Origin: Dysgonomonas sp. PH5-45 | Lineage (GTDB): Bacteria > Bacteroidota > Bacteroidia > Bacteroidales > Dysgonomonadaceae | Reading direction: 5' to 3' | Length of the DNA stretch: 64,000 bases | NCBI RefSeq assembly: GCF_029893235.1 | Contig: NZ_JARXWE010000004.1 | Span: forward strand, 52,744-116,743 | Shown here: one piece after another, positions 55,735 to 64,000 of the stretch | Numbering within the stretch: the stretch's first letter is position 1 | Layout of the letters: each line of letters opens with the position of its first letter | Notes under the pieces: generated by a model | What the model was told of the DNA's origin: nothing | Seen by the model: the letters and a program-made list of their open reading frames with translations, nothing else | Databases searched by the model: none | Position numbers and translations under genes: made by a program

Positions 55735-56811
55735 TCAGTTTGGTGCTTTCCGATAAACAAAAGCCGCAACAAATGCAAAAACGAAGTTTGGAAACCATGC
55801 CGCCACCAAAGGGCTCATCAACCCCGAAACAGCAAAGGTAGAACTTATAGTCATAAACAGGATGTACGATACGCTCAACAATAGCCCGATACCTATATTC
55901 AAGCCCATTCCACCCTTTATTTTACGTGACGACAAAGACGCCCCTATGATGGTAAGTATAAAAGCCGAAGCAATGGAAGCAAAACGCGAGTGAAATTCAA
56001 TTTCGAACGACTGTACATTGCCAATACCTCTATCTTTTTGCTTCTTTATGTGTTGGTATAACTGCGGAGTTGTCATTTTTTCAAAATCATTCACAGCTAT
56101 TAAAAAGTCTTGTGGAGTAACCTGTAAGGTAGTATCCAGATGTTTGCCATTGATTATTGTTTCGCGCATACCCACAAAATTGCGGATAGAATAATCTTTT
56201 ATCACCCAATGGAAACCCGAATCGTATTCTATGGTTTTTGCCGTAAGACGCGACACAAGTTCTTTATCGTCAAACTTATCTAACGAAAAATTCCGCCCAC
56301 TGCCTTCTTTATTGTCGAAAGTTTCCATAAAAGCAATAACGCCGGGCTCTACCTGTATTTGTATCTTCGAGCCCCAGTCCACACTTTTGTCTTTTATGTA
56401 TTTATTCTGGAAATCAATACGTTTTGCATTAGCCGGAGGTATCACAAAACCACTCATCAGGAAACTGACAATGGAAATTATGGCTGCCGAAATCATGTAA
56501 GGTTTCATCAGGCGTTTAAAGCTCATTCCGTTCGAGAGCATTGCTATTATCTCCGAATTATTTGCCAATTTGGATGTGAAAAATATTACGGAAATAAACA
56601 CAAACAACGAACTGAACAGGTTGGCAAAGTAGGGAACAAAGTTTACATAATAGTCAAAAATAATGGCGGGTAGCGGCGCGTCTTTTTTCAAAAACTTATC
56701 GAGCTGCTCATTTATATCGAAAACAACCGCTATGGATATAATAAGTGCTATTGAAAACACGTATGTCCCCAAAAACTTTTTTATAATATACCGGTCAAGA
56801 ATCGAAATCAT
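55735..56811 (-). CDS. LptF/LptG-family permease (YjgP/YjgQ)
   Basis: This inner-membrane subunit belongs to the lipopolysaccharide-extracting Lpt ABC transporter family. The 358-residue protein begins MISILDRYIIKKFLGTYVFSIALI, the typical LptF/G amphipathic start. It has three N-terminal membrane helices, a periplasmic beta-jellyroll domain (about residues 125-255) and three C-terminal helices, ending in a short basic tail. It lies 4 bases downstream of tgt, so the two are co-transcribed. LptF and LptG cannot be told apart from one sequence. Confidence 0.92.
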   Translation of the reverse strand: MISILDRYIIKKFLGTYVFSIALIISIAVVFDINEQLDKFLKKDAPLPAIIFDYYVNFVPYFANLFSSLFVFISVIFFTSKLANNSEIIAMLSNGMSFKRLMKPYMISAAIISIVSFLMSGFVIPPANAKRIDFQNKYIKDKSVDWGSKIQIQVEPGVIAFMETFDNKEGSGRNFSLDKFDDKELVSRLTAKTIEYDSGFHWVIKDYSIRNFVGMRETIINGKHLDTTLQVTPQDFLIAVNDFEKMTTPQLYQHIKKQKDRGIGNVQSFEIEFHSRFASIASAFILTIIGASLSSRKIKGGMGLNIGIGLLLSVSYILFMTISSTFAVSGLMSPLVAAWFPNFVFAFVAAFVYRKAPN

Positions 56812-56815
56812 ATGC

Positions 56816-57946
56816 TTATATCCGTCTCGAAATATCTTCTATTATAGATTTTTTCCACACCACAAAATCGCCAGCCATAATGTGTTTACGGGCTTCGCCC
56901 ACCAACCACAAATAGAAAGCCAAGTTATGTATCGACGCTATTTGCAGGGCAAGAATTTCGTTAACGATAAATAAGTGGCGCAGATACGCTTTACTGTATA
57001 ATGTATCCACAAAAGATGTACCTTCCGGGTCGATGGGCGAAAAATCGTTAGCCCACTTCAGATTGCGCATGTTCAGTATCCCGTTGCGGGTAAAAATCTG
57101 TCCGTTGCGCCCGTTGCGGGTTGGCATAATGCAGTCGAACATATCCACGCCACGCTCTATGGCTTCCAGAATGTTGGCGGGTGTACCCACCCCCATCAGG
57201 TAGCGAGGTTTATCTTTTGGCAGAATTTCGTTAACTACTTCCACCATCTCGTACATTTTTTCGGTAGGTTCGCCTACGGCAAGTCCTCCTATGGCATTCC
57301 CGTCTGCACCTTTGGCAGCAACGTTTTCGGCCGAACGACGGCGTAAGTCGGGATACACACAACCTTGCACAATCGGGAACAACGTTTGCCGGTAACCATA
57401 AGGGCACTCCGTTTCGTTAAAGCGGGAGATGCAACGGTCGAGCCAACGCTCTGTCAGATTGAGCGATTTTTTTGCATAGGCATAATCGGCATCGCCGGGG
57501 GTGCATTCATCGAAGGCCATTATTATATCGGCTCCTATGGTGCGTTGTATATCCATCACACCTTCTGGCGTGAATACGTGCTTAGAACCATCTATGTGCG
57601 ACCGGAAAATAGCTCCTTCTTCGGTCAATTTACGGTTTTCGGCAAGAGAAAACACCTGAAATCCACCGCTATCGGTCAATATAGGTTTGTTCCAACTATT
57701 AAATTTATGCAAACCACCCGCCTGACGCAGTATTTCCAAACCGGGGCGGAGATACAGGTGATAGGTATTACCGAGTATAATCTGAGCTTTGATGTCGCTC
57801 TCCAATTCCGTCATATGCACGGCCTTTACTGAGGCTTGTGTGCCTACCGGCATGAAAATAGGGGTTTCTATCTGCCCGTGGTCGGTCGTTATTAGTCCCG
57901 CCCGCGCATCCGACTGGGTATCGGTATATTGAAGTTCAAAATCCAT
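56816..57946 (-). CDS. tgt: tRNA-guanine transglycosylase lacking zinc cysteines
   Basis: Tgt exchanges guanine-34 for preQ1 in tRNAs with GUN anticodons, on the way to queuosine. The 376-residue protein has the family core (ILGNTYHLYLRPG, TDSGGFQVFSLA with a catalytic Asp, AFDECTPG, GVGTPANILEAIERGVDMFDCIMPTRNGRNG). The zinc-site loop, normally with three Cys in a CxCxxC pattern followed by a His, reads DPEGTSFVDTLYSKAYLRHL here: all three Cys are replaced, while the IHN His (near residue 342) remains. Flanking sequence aligns without a gap, so this looks genuine. It lies 4 bases upstream of the permease. Confidence 0.94.
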   Translation of the reverse strand: MDFELQYTDTQSDARAGLITTDHGQIETPIFMPVGTQASVKAVHMTELESDIKAQIILGNTYHLYLRPGLEILRQAGGLHKFNSWNKPILTDSGGFQVFSLAENRKLTEEGAIFRSHIDGSKHVFTPEGVMDIQRTIGADIIMAFDECTPGDADYAYAKKSLNLTERWLDRCISRFNETECPYGYRQTLFPIVQGCVYPDLRRRSAENVAAKGADGNAIGGLAVGEPTEKMYEMVEVVNEILPKDKPRYLMGVGTPANILEAIERGVDMFDCIMPTRNGRNGQIFTRNGILNMRNLKWANDFSPIDPEGTSFVDTLYSKAYLRHLFIVNEILALQIASIHNLAFYLWLVGEARKHIMAGDFVVWKKSIIEDISRRI

Positions 57947-57975
57947 TTAGCTGTATTATGTGGCTGGCAATTTCA

Positions 57976-59316
57976 CTATTTAGAAGACATAGCTTCAACT
58001 TCATCGGTTTCCAAGTCTTTGAGCTGAACCAAGATTATCGATGTTTTATTTTTTTTCAGTACGGTAAATTCGTAACCTTCGTCCTCCAACTTGTCGTGCA
58101 CCACAGGTATGCGTCCAAACTTATCGATAAGATAGCCTGCCAAGGTGTCGTACTGCTTAGCTTTATCTATTGGGTGAGGCAACTGGTCATTAATATCAGA
58201 AATAGCTGCTGTGGCAATAACTGAGTAAGTATCATCGGAAACTTGCTCAACAAAAGGTATCTCGTTGTCCGTTTCGTCTTGTATCTCGCCTACCAGCTCT
58301 TCAAGAATATCTTCCATTGTGATGATACCATCAATACCGCCATATTCATTCAGCACCATTGCTATTTGCTGGTGTTTAACCTGAAATTCTTTCAGAATCT
58401 GCCCTATACGTTTTGTTTCGGGTACAAACGAAACAGGACGTACAATAGAGCGGATATCAACCTTTCCGTTCTGGCGCATTTTTTTCAGAATATCTTTCAG
58501 GTGAACAATCCCTATTATATTATCTATACTGTCTTCGTAACACGGAATACGCGAATATCCATCCTCGATAACCATTTCGAGAGTCTGTTCGTCATAATCG
58601 TTAAGGTCTATGGCCAACACCTTTGTACGGGGCACCATGACCTGACGGGCGGTACGCTCCGAAAAATCGAATGCGTTTTTTATTATATCGTAATTGTCGT
58701 CTTCTATATCGCCGCTTTCACGAACCTGATCGACCAAATACCGCAGTTCGTCACTGCTATACGATTCCGATTCGGAGGCCGCATGCAGACCTATCATCTT
58801 CAGGAACAAATTGGCTATACCGTTTAGAAGCCAAATGGCAGGACGTGCCAGCCAATAAAACCCTTGCAGGGGATATGCCACAAACATAGTCGTTTTTTCC
58901 GACCGTAAAATAGCAATCGACTTCGGAGCTAACTCCCCAAAAACAATATGAAGGATGGTAATGATAAGGAAGGCCGTAATCAAGGATATGCTGTGTATGG
59001 TTATGGTTATACCCAAAACCTGAAAAGAATCGCCCGTTATCCCGAACGCTCCCAAAATAGACAGTAGCATTTTTGAAACAACAGGCTCACCAATCCAACC
59101 CAAGCCAAGGCTGGCAAGTGTTACCCCAAGCTGGGTAGCCGCCAGATACGCATCTAAGTGGCTGACTATATGTTTCGAAAGGATGGCCAGACGGTTACCG
59201 TCTTGTGCCTTCATTTCCAACTGCGAGGCCCGCACCTTAACTATCGCGAATTCGGCCGCAACAAAAAAGCCGTTCAGAAAAACCAGAAGAAAAGTTATTA
59301 AAATGTTCGTAAACAT
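57976..59316 (-). CDS. CNNM/CorC-type hemolysin-family membrane protein
   Basis: The start at 59316 (MFTNILITFLLVFLNGFFVAAEFAIVKVRASQLE) gives 446 residues; the longer frame to 59400 adds a poorly conserved leader. The order is a DUF21 membrane domain with about four segments (residues 1-190), two CBS domains (VPRTKVLAIDLNDYDEQTLEMVIEDGYSRIP; VPETKRIGQILKEFQ), and a C-terminal CorC_HlyC domain (residues 345-425). Family members move magnesium or cobalt, or handle related ion stress; true haemolysis is not implied. A 29-base gap separates it from tgt. Confidence 0.93.
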   Translation of the reverse strand: MFTNILITFLLVFLNGFFVAAEFAIVKVRASQLEMKAQDGNRLAILSKHIVSHLDAYLAATQLGVTLASLGLGWIGEPVVSKMLLSILGAFGITGDSFQVLGITITIHSISLITAFLIITILHIVFGELAPKSIAILRSEKTTMFVAYPLQGFYWLARPAIWLLNGIANLFLKMIGLHAASESESYSSDELRYLVDQVRESGDIEDDNYDIIKNAFDFSERTARQVMVPRTKVLAIDLNDYDEQTLEMVIEDGYSRIPCYEDSIDNIIGIVHLKDILKKMRQNGKVDIRSIVRPVSFVPETKRIGQILKEFQVKHQQIAMVLNEYGGIDGIITMEDILEELVGEIQDETDNEIPFVEQVSDDTYSVIATAAISDINDQLPHPIDKAKQYDTLAGYLIDKFGRIPVVHDKLEDEGYEFTVLKKNKTSIILVQLKDLETDEVEAMSSK

Positions 59317-59529
59317 ATTTGAACTTAAAGATGATTTAGCAAAGATAATATAATTGTGTGTTTTCTGAGAATCGTTAAACAAATAAAAACACGAAATCAT
59401 TTATTCGGTAGTTCTATTTTGGGTCTGATACTTCAAAAACATTTAAATGCTATTTGTTTCCTGTAAGGTTTTAGTAAATGGATTTTATATGTTTTCTTTG
59501 CACAAAATAACTGTATAAACAACCCTCAG

Positions 59530-60417
59530 ATGAAATATGTAGTTATAGCCGAAGGATTGGGCAACCAAATGTTTCAGTATGCCTTCTGTCTGGGCATACG
59601 CGCTAAGAGGAAACGATGTTCGCTCATTATTCCACTCCGTAAAAAAACATTTACCCACAATGGCTACGAACTCAAAAAACTTTTTACCATAACAAAAGAC
59701 GAAACTCTGTTATCGGCACTGAAAAGCGGATTTGTGAGTTTTTTCCGTTTGGCCACCCGTTCATTTTCGGCACAAGGGCAAGAACGGTTATATTCATCAA
59801 TAGGAATACACATTGTGAGCGATGAAAACAAAAATTTCCTTTTTAACGCCGATATAGCTCAAGATGACAATAAAAACGAACTTTTTATCGGCACATGGCA
59901 AAGCGAAAAATATTTCACCAATGCCCAGAATGAAGTAAGAGAAGCTTTCCGCTTCAAAGAAGAACCGCTTTCCGGACAAACCAAAGCTCTCCGTAACGAA
60001 ATACAGGTATGCAACAGTGTGTCCATTCATATCCGACGGGGCGATTATATGACTCCTCAATACATATCCCTGTTCGGAAACATTTGTAACGAGCAATACT
60101 ACCAACAAGCCATAGCACATATAAAACAGAATGTAGAGAATCCCCGCTTCTACATCTTTACCGACGATAAAGAATGGGTGAACTCCAATTTCAAACTGGA
60201 CGACGCCCAATACGTGAACTTCAATACAGGGAAAAACTCTTGGCAAGATATGTTCCTGATGAGCCAATGCAAGCACAACATCATAGCCAACAGCACATTC
60301 AGTTGGTGGGGAGCATGGCTCAACAGCAATCCTTCTAAAATAACGATTGCTCCAAAAAAATGGAGCAACGCGTTCGAAAAAGACGATATCATACCCGATT
60401 CGTGGATAAGGTTCTGA
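59530..60417 (+). CDS. GT11 alpha-1,2-fucosyltransferase
   Basis: This 295-residue cytosolic or membrane-associated GT-B glycosyltransferase belongs to family GT11. It begins EGLGNQMFQYAFCLGI (residues 8-23) and carries the donor-binding motif HIRRGDY (residues 167-173). The C-terminal NSTFSWWGAWLNSNPSK (near residue 260) is also diagnostic. GT11 enzymes add L-fucose from GDP-fucose, usually in alpha-1,2 linkage, to O-antigen, capsule or glycoprotein sugars. No other polysaccharide genes are adjacent, so it is an orphan; the acceptor is unknown. It converges on the GH95-type gene, with 20 bases between stops. Confidence 0.9.
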   Translation: MKYVVIAEGLGNQMFQYAFCLGIRAKRKRCSLIIPLRKKTFTHNGYELKKLFTITKDETLLSALKSGFVSFFRLATRSFSAQGQERLYSSIGIHIVSDENKNFLFNADIAQDDNKNELFIGTWQSEKYFTNAQNEVREAFRFKEEPLSGQTKALRNEIQVCNSVSIHIRRGDYMTPQYISLFGNICNEQYYQQAIAHIKQNVENPRFYIFTDDKEWVNSNFKLDDAQYVNFNTGKNSWQDMFLMSQCKHNIIANSTFSWWGAWLNSNPSKITIAPKKWSNAFEKDDIIPDSWIRF

Positions 60418-60437
60418 CAACGGCTTATATACACAGA

Positions 60438-62888
60438 TTACTTAACTATCAGCTTTACGTTTTTCTTTGTTTTGCCTTTACTTAAAGTTAGCACATAAAG
60501 TCCCGAAGGCAAAGATATGGGGATTTCGCTTTTTTGCACTTTAAGAGGCTGAATCAAAAATGTTTTTCCAGATAAATCGGAAATTGTTATTTTATCGTAC
60601 ATCCTCTCATTGTCCTCTATAAATAATTTATCCTTTACGGGGTTAGGGTAAATTCTCAGATTAGCTTCTTCACCAATAATAGAATCTTTATCGCCTTGAT
60701 GCAAGAAATATTTTTTCCCTACTTCCGTAGTAAAGGTGTATTTTTCGCCATTGCGGATAAGATCAATCAAATCTCCGGTTTCGTCCATAACCACAAGTCC
60801 ATATCCCTGCCATGGATTTAAAACAGCACAGATATTACCTCGCTCACTTATTAACGACACATCACTGATTATTCCATTGTTATACTTAGCCGAAACCAAG
60901 AATGCTCCTTCCGTCCTGAAATCACGAAAGGCTATATTTTTCCATTTATCAGGCACAGCAGGGTATATCCGTACCACTCCACCCCAGCTTTGCAGAAGCA
61001 TATAGTTTATGCTTTCTACCACCGACAAGGGAGTTTCTACAACAGTCCCACCACTTTCTCTGTACATAGTATTAGGCTGCGTTAATTTTTTAGACCGCAT
61101 GTAGTTAAGGGTACTCAATGCTTTATTACCATCTCCTAAAACCGCATACATAGAACAGCCACCGGAAAATGTGTATCCCTGATAACCTGAATTCAATGTT
61201 AATGATTGCCAACGATTCAAGGATGTTTTGATAAGATTCCGGGCATATGTGCCTTGTTCCGGGTTAAGCGTGTGATAGGGATATATTGCCAACAGGTGTG
61301 AATAATGCCTGTGCCCTTGCTTAAATCCTTGATCTTTATTTACACGCAATCCGTTACTATCAATGGGATAATCGGCAAGATTATCTAAGTGGTCTTTCCA
61401 TGTTTGACTCTGTTCGTCATTATAACCAAACTCTTCGTTCATTTCCAAAAGAGTTTGCAATACCCATCTAATAGACATCAATGCATAGTTTGCATCACGA
61501 TGTAGTGATTCAGAATACTCCGGCGATCGGGATGGGACTACATGATACCGTCCGTCCTGCTCTTTTTCTAATATTGACATCAAAAAAACAGCATTATCTT
61601 TCAGCATCGGATATAAGTCTTTAGCTATCTCATTGTCACCCGAATATTTCCAATACTTCCAGTAGCAGTGAAGCACCCACGGCAAGTTGCCAAATTCGTC
61701 ACCCCACTGTCCTGCACCATCGTAGATTGTACCTCTTGGTAAAGTTATTCCTACTCCTTTTGCATTTTCATGGAGAACTCCCGATTTATATATCCTATTC
61801 ATCCCGTTAATTAACGACCTACCCGCGTCCAGCTTATTACTGCTGTACATTGGCATGTATGACAATTGTACATTCAGATTCCACCAAATGGCAGCCCACG
61901 AACTTTTGTACACCCAAGGCCCTTGAGTATCAATTATAAAATCGGATATTTGTGACGATGCACTTGCAAACTTGTAGATTTGCAACCACCAATATTGTTG
62001 CCAAAAAGAGTCTTCTTCTATTTCCAACGAACTTGTCTGATAGTAACTATGCCACCAATCCCTATGACGCTCTATAATAGCCTTATACCCTTCAGCCGAA
62101 GCAGCCTCCACACGGGCAATTGCATCTGCCTGCGCTTCTTTGGTTGCTTTATTCAAATCGGAACTATCGTCAACACCGATTGCCACATACAAGATTTGAG
62201 TTCCATCCTGCTCTTTTTGCAACTTGGAAGCAACAACATGCGCCCCCTTTGTTTTCATTTTATTGATAACGATATCTACATCACCCACCTTGCTTAATAC
62301 AGGCTTAGGAGGTATATGCTCCGAAAAATTATAAGGATCTATATTTTGTAAATAAAACGTAGGAGATATGCCCCACTCCTCACGTACTTTGAGGGTTGCA
62401 TTGGCTTCCTGTCCGCTACCCTTCATTACAACAACAAAAACAAGGTGTTTGCGGTCGTCAATAGCTTGCCATGTTATTTTATCCGTTTTTTTTGTAGTTA
62501 AAACTCCGCTTGCTTCGCCATCCCAAAGATTAAGGCGCATATCCTTTGTTGTAACCTTCGAAACAGGCGAGATGGTTATACTACCAGCATAAACTCTCGA
62601 CACCGTATATTCCAAATCGGGAATCATATAGTGGGATATTGCCTTATAGTGCCCCATTAACATACGAATTCCATTAGGATTCTGGTCGTCTTCCATTATC
62701 ATAGCCCCTTGTATCCCATCACCGATAAATGCACCATTAAAATAGTTATCGTCAACAGTATTTCTCCATACAAGGTCTTGTTCTGAAACAAATTCGGAAA
62801 AATCGGCGCTTTGAATGTATTGAGGCAAAGAGAGATTAATAGTTAAAAGAAAAAACATTCCTTTTTTCAGAATCTTCGATTTAAACAT
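60438..62888 (-). CDS. Secreted GH95-type glycosidase with type IX sorting domain
   Basis: This 816-residue exported enzyme has a signal peptide (GMFFLLTINLSLPQYIQSA) and a beta-sandwich N-terminal region to about residue 270. An (alpha/alpha)6 barrel typical of GH95 follows (WWLQIYKFASASSQIS, AAIWWNLNVQLSYMP, GDEFGNLPWVLHCYWKYW, RSPEYSE). From residue 744 there is a type A C-terminal sorting domain (LRIYPNPVKDKLFI to LPSGLYVLTLSKGK). GH95 enzymes are mostly alpha-1,2-L-fucosidases. The NxN and SPE segments are recognisable, but the region near residues 600-620 departs from the usual GWSxAWK pattern, so the activity may differ. It faces the fucosyltransferase. Confidence 0.82.
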   Translation of the reverse strand: MFKSKILKKGMFFLLTINLSLPQYIQSADFSEFVSEQDLVWRNTVDDNYFNGAFIGDGIQGAMIMEDDQNPNGIRMLMGHYKAISHYMIPDLEYTVSRVYAGSITISPVSKVTTKDMRLNLWDGEASGVLTTKKTDKITWQAIDDRKHLVFVVVMKGSGQEANATLKVREEWGISPTFYLQNIDPYNFSEHIPPKPVLSKVGDVDIVINKMKTKGAHVVASKLQKEQDGTQILYVAIGVDDSSDLNKATKEAQADAIARVEAASAEGYKAIIERHRDWWHSYYQTSSLEIEEDSFWQQYWWLQIYKFASASSQISDFIIDTQGPWVYKSSWAAIWWNLNVQLSYMPMYSSNKLDAGRSLINGMNRIYKSGVLHENAKGVGITLPRGTIYDGAGQWGDEFGNLPWVLHCYWKYWKYSGDNEIAKDLYPMLKDNAVFLMSILEKEQDGRYHVVPSRSPEYSESLHRDANYALMSIRWVLQTLLEMNEEFGYNDEQSQTWKDHLDNLADYPIDSNGLRVNKDQGFKQGHRHYSHLLAIYPYHTLNPEQGTYARNLIKTSLNRWQSLTLNSGYQGYTFSGGCSMYAVLGDGNKALSTLNYMRSKKLTQPNTMYRESGGTVVETPLSVVESINYMLLQSWGGVVRIYPAVPDKWKNIAFRDFRTEGAFLVSAKYNNGIISDVSLISERGNICAVLNPWQGYGLVVMDETGDLIDLIRNGEKYTFTTEVGKKYFLHQGDKDSIIGEEANLRIYPNPVKDKLFIEDNERMYDKITISDLSGKTFLIQPLKVQKSEIPISLPSGLYVLTLSKGKTKKNVKLIVK

Positions 62889-63019
62889 GACTTCAGATTA
62901 AATGGTTATATTGTTGAATAACGATTAAAATATAAATAAATTGCATTGTTTAATAGTTTGAATTTCATTTAAAGAACACTTTCAATTCATGCACAAATAG
63001 TTTATACCTATATAAAATA

Positions 63020-63054
63020 AATCGGCATCTTCCCCGAAAAGAAGACACCGATTG
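63020..63054 (-). terminator. Terminator of the beta-barrel gene
   Basis: AATCGGCATCTTC (63020 on) pairs imperfectly with GAAGACACCGATT, and the minus strand then reads into TTATTTTAT. It follows the stop of the leftward beta-barrel gene. Confidence 0.6.
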
Positions 63055-63075
63055 TTTTATCTAAGCTTACTTTAT

Positions 63076-63669
63076 TTAGAAAGAAACAGCCATACCAAAA
63101 GCAAATTCTTTAAACAAATCAAAGCTGTATTTGTTGTTATTTGCTTTAAAATTGTAATACCCACTGCCAAGTTCTACAGCTGTATGCTTATATCCTATTT
63201 GCCCACATTTAGCGATAAGAGAAATACTCTTTGTTACATTTATAGAAATACCAGGTCTGAAACCAATTCCATAAATATTAGTATCATAATCAAGAGAGTT
63301 CATATGAGAGTGAGTGTACTCCAGACCTCCATCAACAAAAAACGAACCGATGTTTCCTTTTACCACTGTATAACGAACAAAAGGAGAAACCGTAAATTCG
63401 TTACTGGTATAAGAAAAAGTGCCGTCTTCAAGAGCTAAATCCCCTTCTACGTGTCCATAACCTAAGCTAATAGCTATCGCCAATTTATTGTTTAAATTAT
63501 AGCCAAATTCCGGATTAATTGAAAAATTGGTACTTGTTTTTTGTTCTCCCGACCAATTGTCTGAAGAAAGACCAATAGTACCACCAAGCCACATTTTGCC
63601 GGCTTCTTGAGCCGCAACATTAAAACTAAGTCCTAATAATAAAGCGAATGTAAGTAAAATTTTTTTCAT
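63076..63669 (-). CDS. Outer-membrane beta-barrel protein (OmpA/OmpW-like, 197 residues)
   Basis: The start at 63669 (MKKILLTFALLLGLSFNVAAQEAGKMWLGG) gives a clean signal peptide and a 176-residue mature barrel of about eight strands (FGYNLNNKLAIAISLGYGHVEGDL, FTVSPFVRYTVVKGNIGSFFVDGGLEY, GIGFRPGISINVTKSISLIAKCGQIGYK), ending in SFDLFKEFAFGMAVSF with the usual terminal Phe. A promoter lies at 63729-63757. It is a single gene upstream of the GH95 gene, separated by a terminator. Function unknown. Confidence 0.85.
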   Translation of the reverse strand: MKKILLTFALLLGLSFNVAAQEAGKMWLGGTIGLSSDNWSGEQKTSTNFSINPEFGYNLNNKLAIAISLGYGHVEGDLALEDGTFSYTSNEFTVSPFVRYTVVKGNIGSFFVDGGLEYTHSHMNSLDYDTNIYGIGFRPGISINVTKSISLIAKCGQIGYKHTAVELGSGYYNFKANNNKYSFDLFKEFAFGMAVSF

Positions 63670-63728
63670 TTTTGAAATAGTGTTTTTAGTTAATAATAAT
63701 ATATATTCAATCAAAGTTAAATATTGTA

Positions 63729-63757
63729 CAAAGATATAAATTATTACATAATGTCAA
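63729..63757 (-). promoter_or_regulatory. Promoter of the beta-barrel gene
   Basis: On the minus strand TTG (63757-63755) is followed after 18 bases by TATCTTTG (63736-63729). Transcription would start near 63722, about 53 bases before the ATG. Confidence 0.55.
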
Positions 63758-63866
63758 CTACAAGTAGCAAAAAAATAAAATCAACTTATTATACACAATA
63801 AATAAACAAGAATATTTTGAAAAATTAGCAGCATTATGAAACCTTATCACATACATATACAACGAA

Positions 63867-63902
63867 AAAAGTCCCTCACCTATATGTTGGTGAAGGACTT
63901 TC
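63867..63902 (-). terminator. Terminator of the rRNA operon
   Basis: AAAAGTCCCTCACC pairs with GGTGAAGGACTTT (one mismatch). The minus strand then reads into TTTTTTCG. It lies 16 bases beyond the 5S rRNA 3' end and would end the leftward rRNA transcript. Confidence 0.75.
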
Positions 63903-63917
63903 TCTCTCTGATTTAAG

Positions 63918-64000
63918 TTGGCGGCTACCTACTCTCCCACATTTAAGCAGTACCATCGGCGTGACCGGGCTTAACTTCTCTGTTCGGAATGGTTAGAGGT
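63918..64000 (-). rRNA. 5S ribosomal RNA, 3' part (continues beyond window)
   Basis: The minus strand contains the conserved 5S segments CCATTCCGAACAGAGAAGTTAAG... read as CCGAACAGAGAAG, then GGTACTGC and GGGAGAGTAGGTAGCCGCC, ending near 63918. About 83 of the roughly 110-120 bases are inside the window. A 23S and a 16S gene are expected to the right. Confidence 0.92.

Noticed and set aside
57976..59316. Reading the CNNM/CorC-type gene as a haemolysin
   Set aside because: The name comes from an old annotation; the DUF21-CBS-CorC_HlyC order indicates ion transport or homeostasis.

Overview
The window is a stretch of chromosome from a member of the Bacteroidota, most probably order Bacteroidales (a Dysgonomonas- or Porphyromonas-like relative is my guess; the sequence cannot fix the genus). 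The evidence is an A+T-rich genome with promoters of the Bacteroidota type (TTTG/TTG, then TAnnTTTG about 18-22 bases later), no Shine-Dalgarno sequences, many lipoproteins and outer-membrane beta-barrels, PCMD and DUF3078 proteins, a fused 2-oxoglutarate:ferredoxin oxidoreductase alpha subunit, a CdsZ-type zinc-ribbon protein, and a secreted enzyme with a type IX secretion C-terminal sorting domain. No integrase, transposase, insertion sequence, phage or CRISPR was seen. It reads as stable chromosome with a few decayed gene fragments.

Layout. 1-6.9 kb: recN (running off the left edge) divergent from a UBA-like protein and an Imm33/DUF2185 protein, then an OPT peptide transporter, an AlkZ-like winged-helix protein and folD. 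6.9-10.3 kb: a 1 kb A+T-rich gap with a gene remnant, then two tandem membrane-anchored AraC-type regulators. 10.4-20.7 kb: a short orphan BatD, a KefB-type antiporter, succinate CoA-transferase, a PCMD lipoprotein / beta-barrel / Ogt operon, miaB, and a tightly overlapped YtxH-holin-like operon. 21-31.6 kb: MalY-type lyase, SlyD, beta-barrel, two secreted proteins of unknown function between matching hairpins, initiator tRNA, DUF3078 protein, L31, ClbS/DfsB-like protein, a trans-sulfuration enzyme and an S41 protease.

31.8-47.7 kb: korA-korB with an FHS-type MFS transporter, a GIY-YIG protein, dnaK, two secreted proteins, DedA, a type II NADH dehydrogenase, the zinc-ribbon protein, recO, malic enzyme and thiol peroxidase. 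47.9-59.3 kb: a leftward run of uvrA, lytic transglycosylase, recQ, recJ, lptF/G-type permease, tgt and a CNNM/CorC-like protein. 59.5-64 kb: a GT11 fucosyltransferase convergent with a secreted GH95-type glycosidase, a beta-barrel protein, and the 3' end of a 5S rRNA gene whose rRNA operon continues past the right edge.

As a set, the genes are mostly housekeeping: central carbon flow of a succinate-producing anaerobe (CoA-transferase, KorAB, malic enzyme), DNA repair (recN, recO, recJ, recQ, uvrA, Ogt, AlkZ-like) and envelope biogenesis. I found no convincing large undescribed system. The best leads are small: a Tgt that has lost its three zinc cysteines, the tandem membrane AraC pair, the co-transcribed YtxH-type trio, the secreted-protein pair between mirror-image hairpins, and a divergent GH95 enzyme facing a fucosyltransferase.
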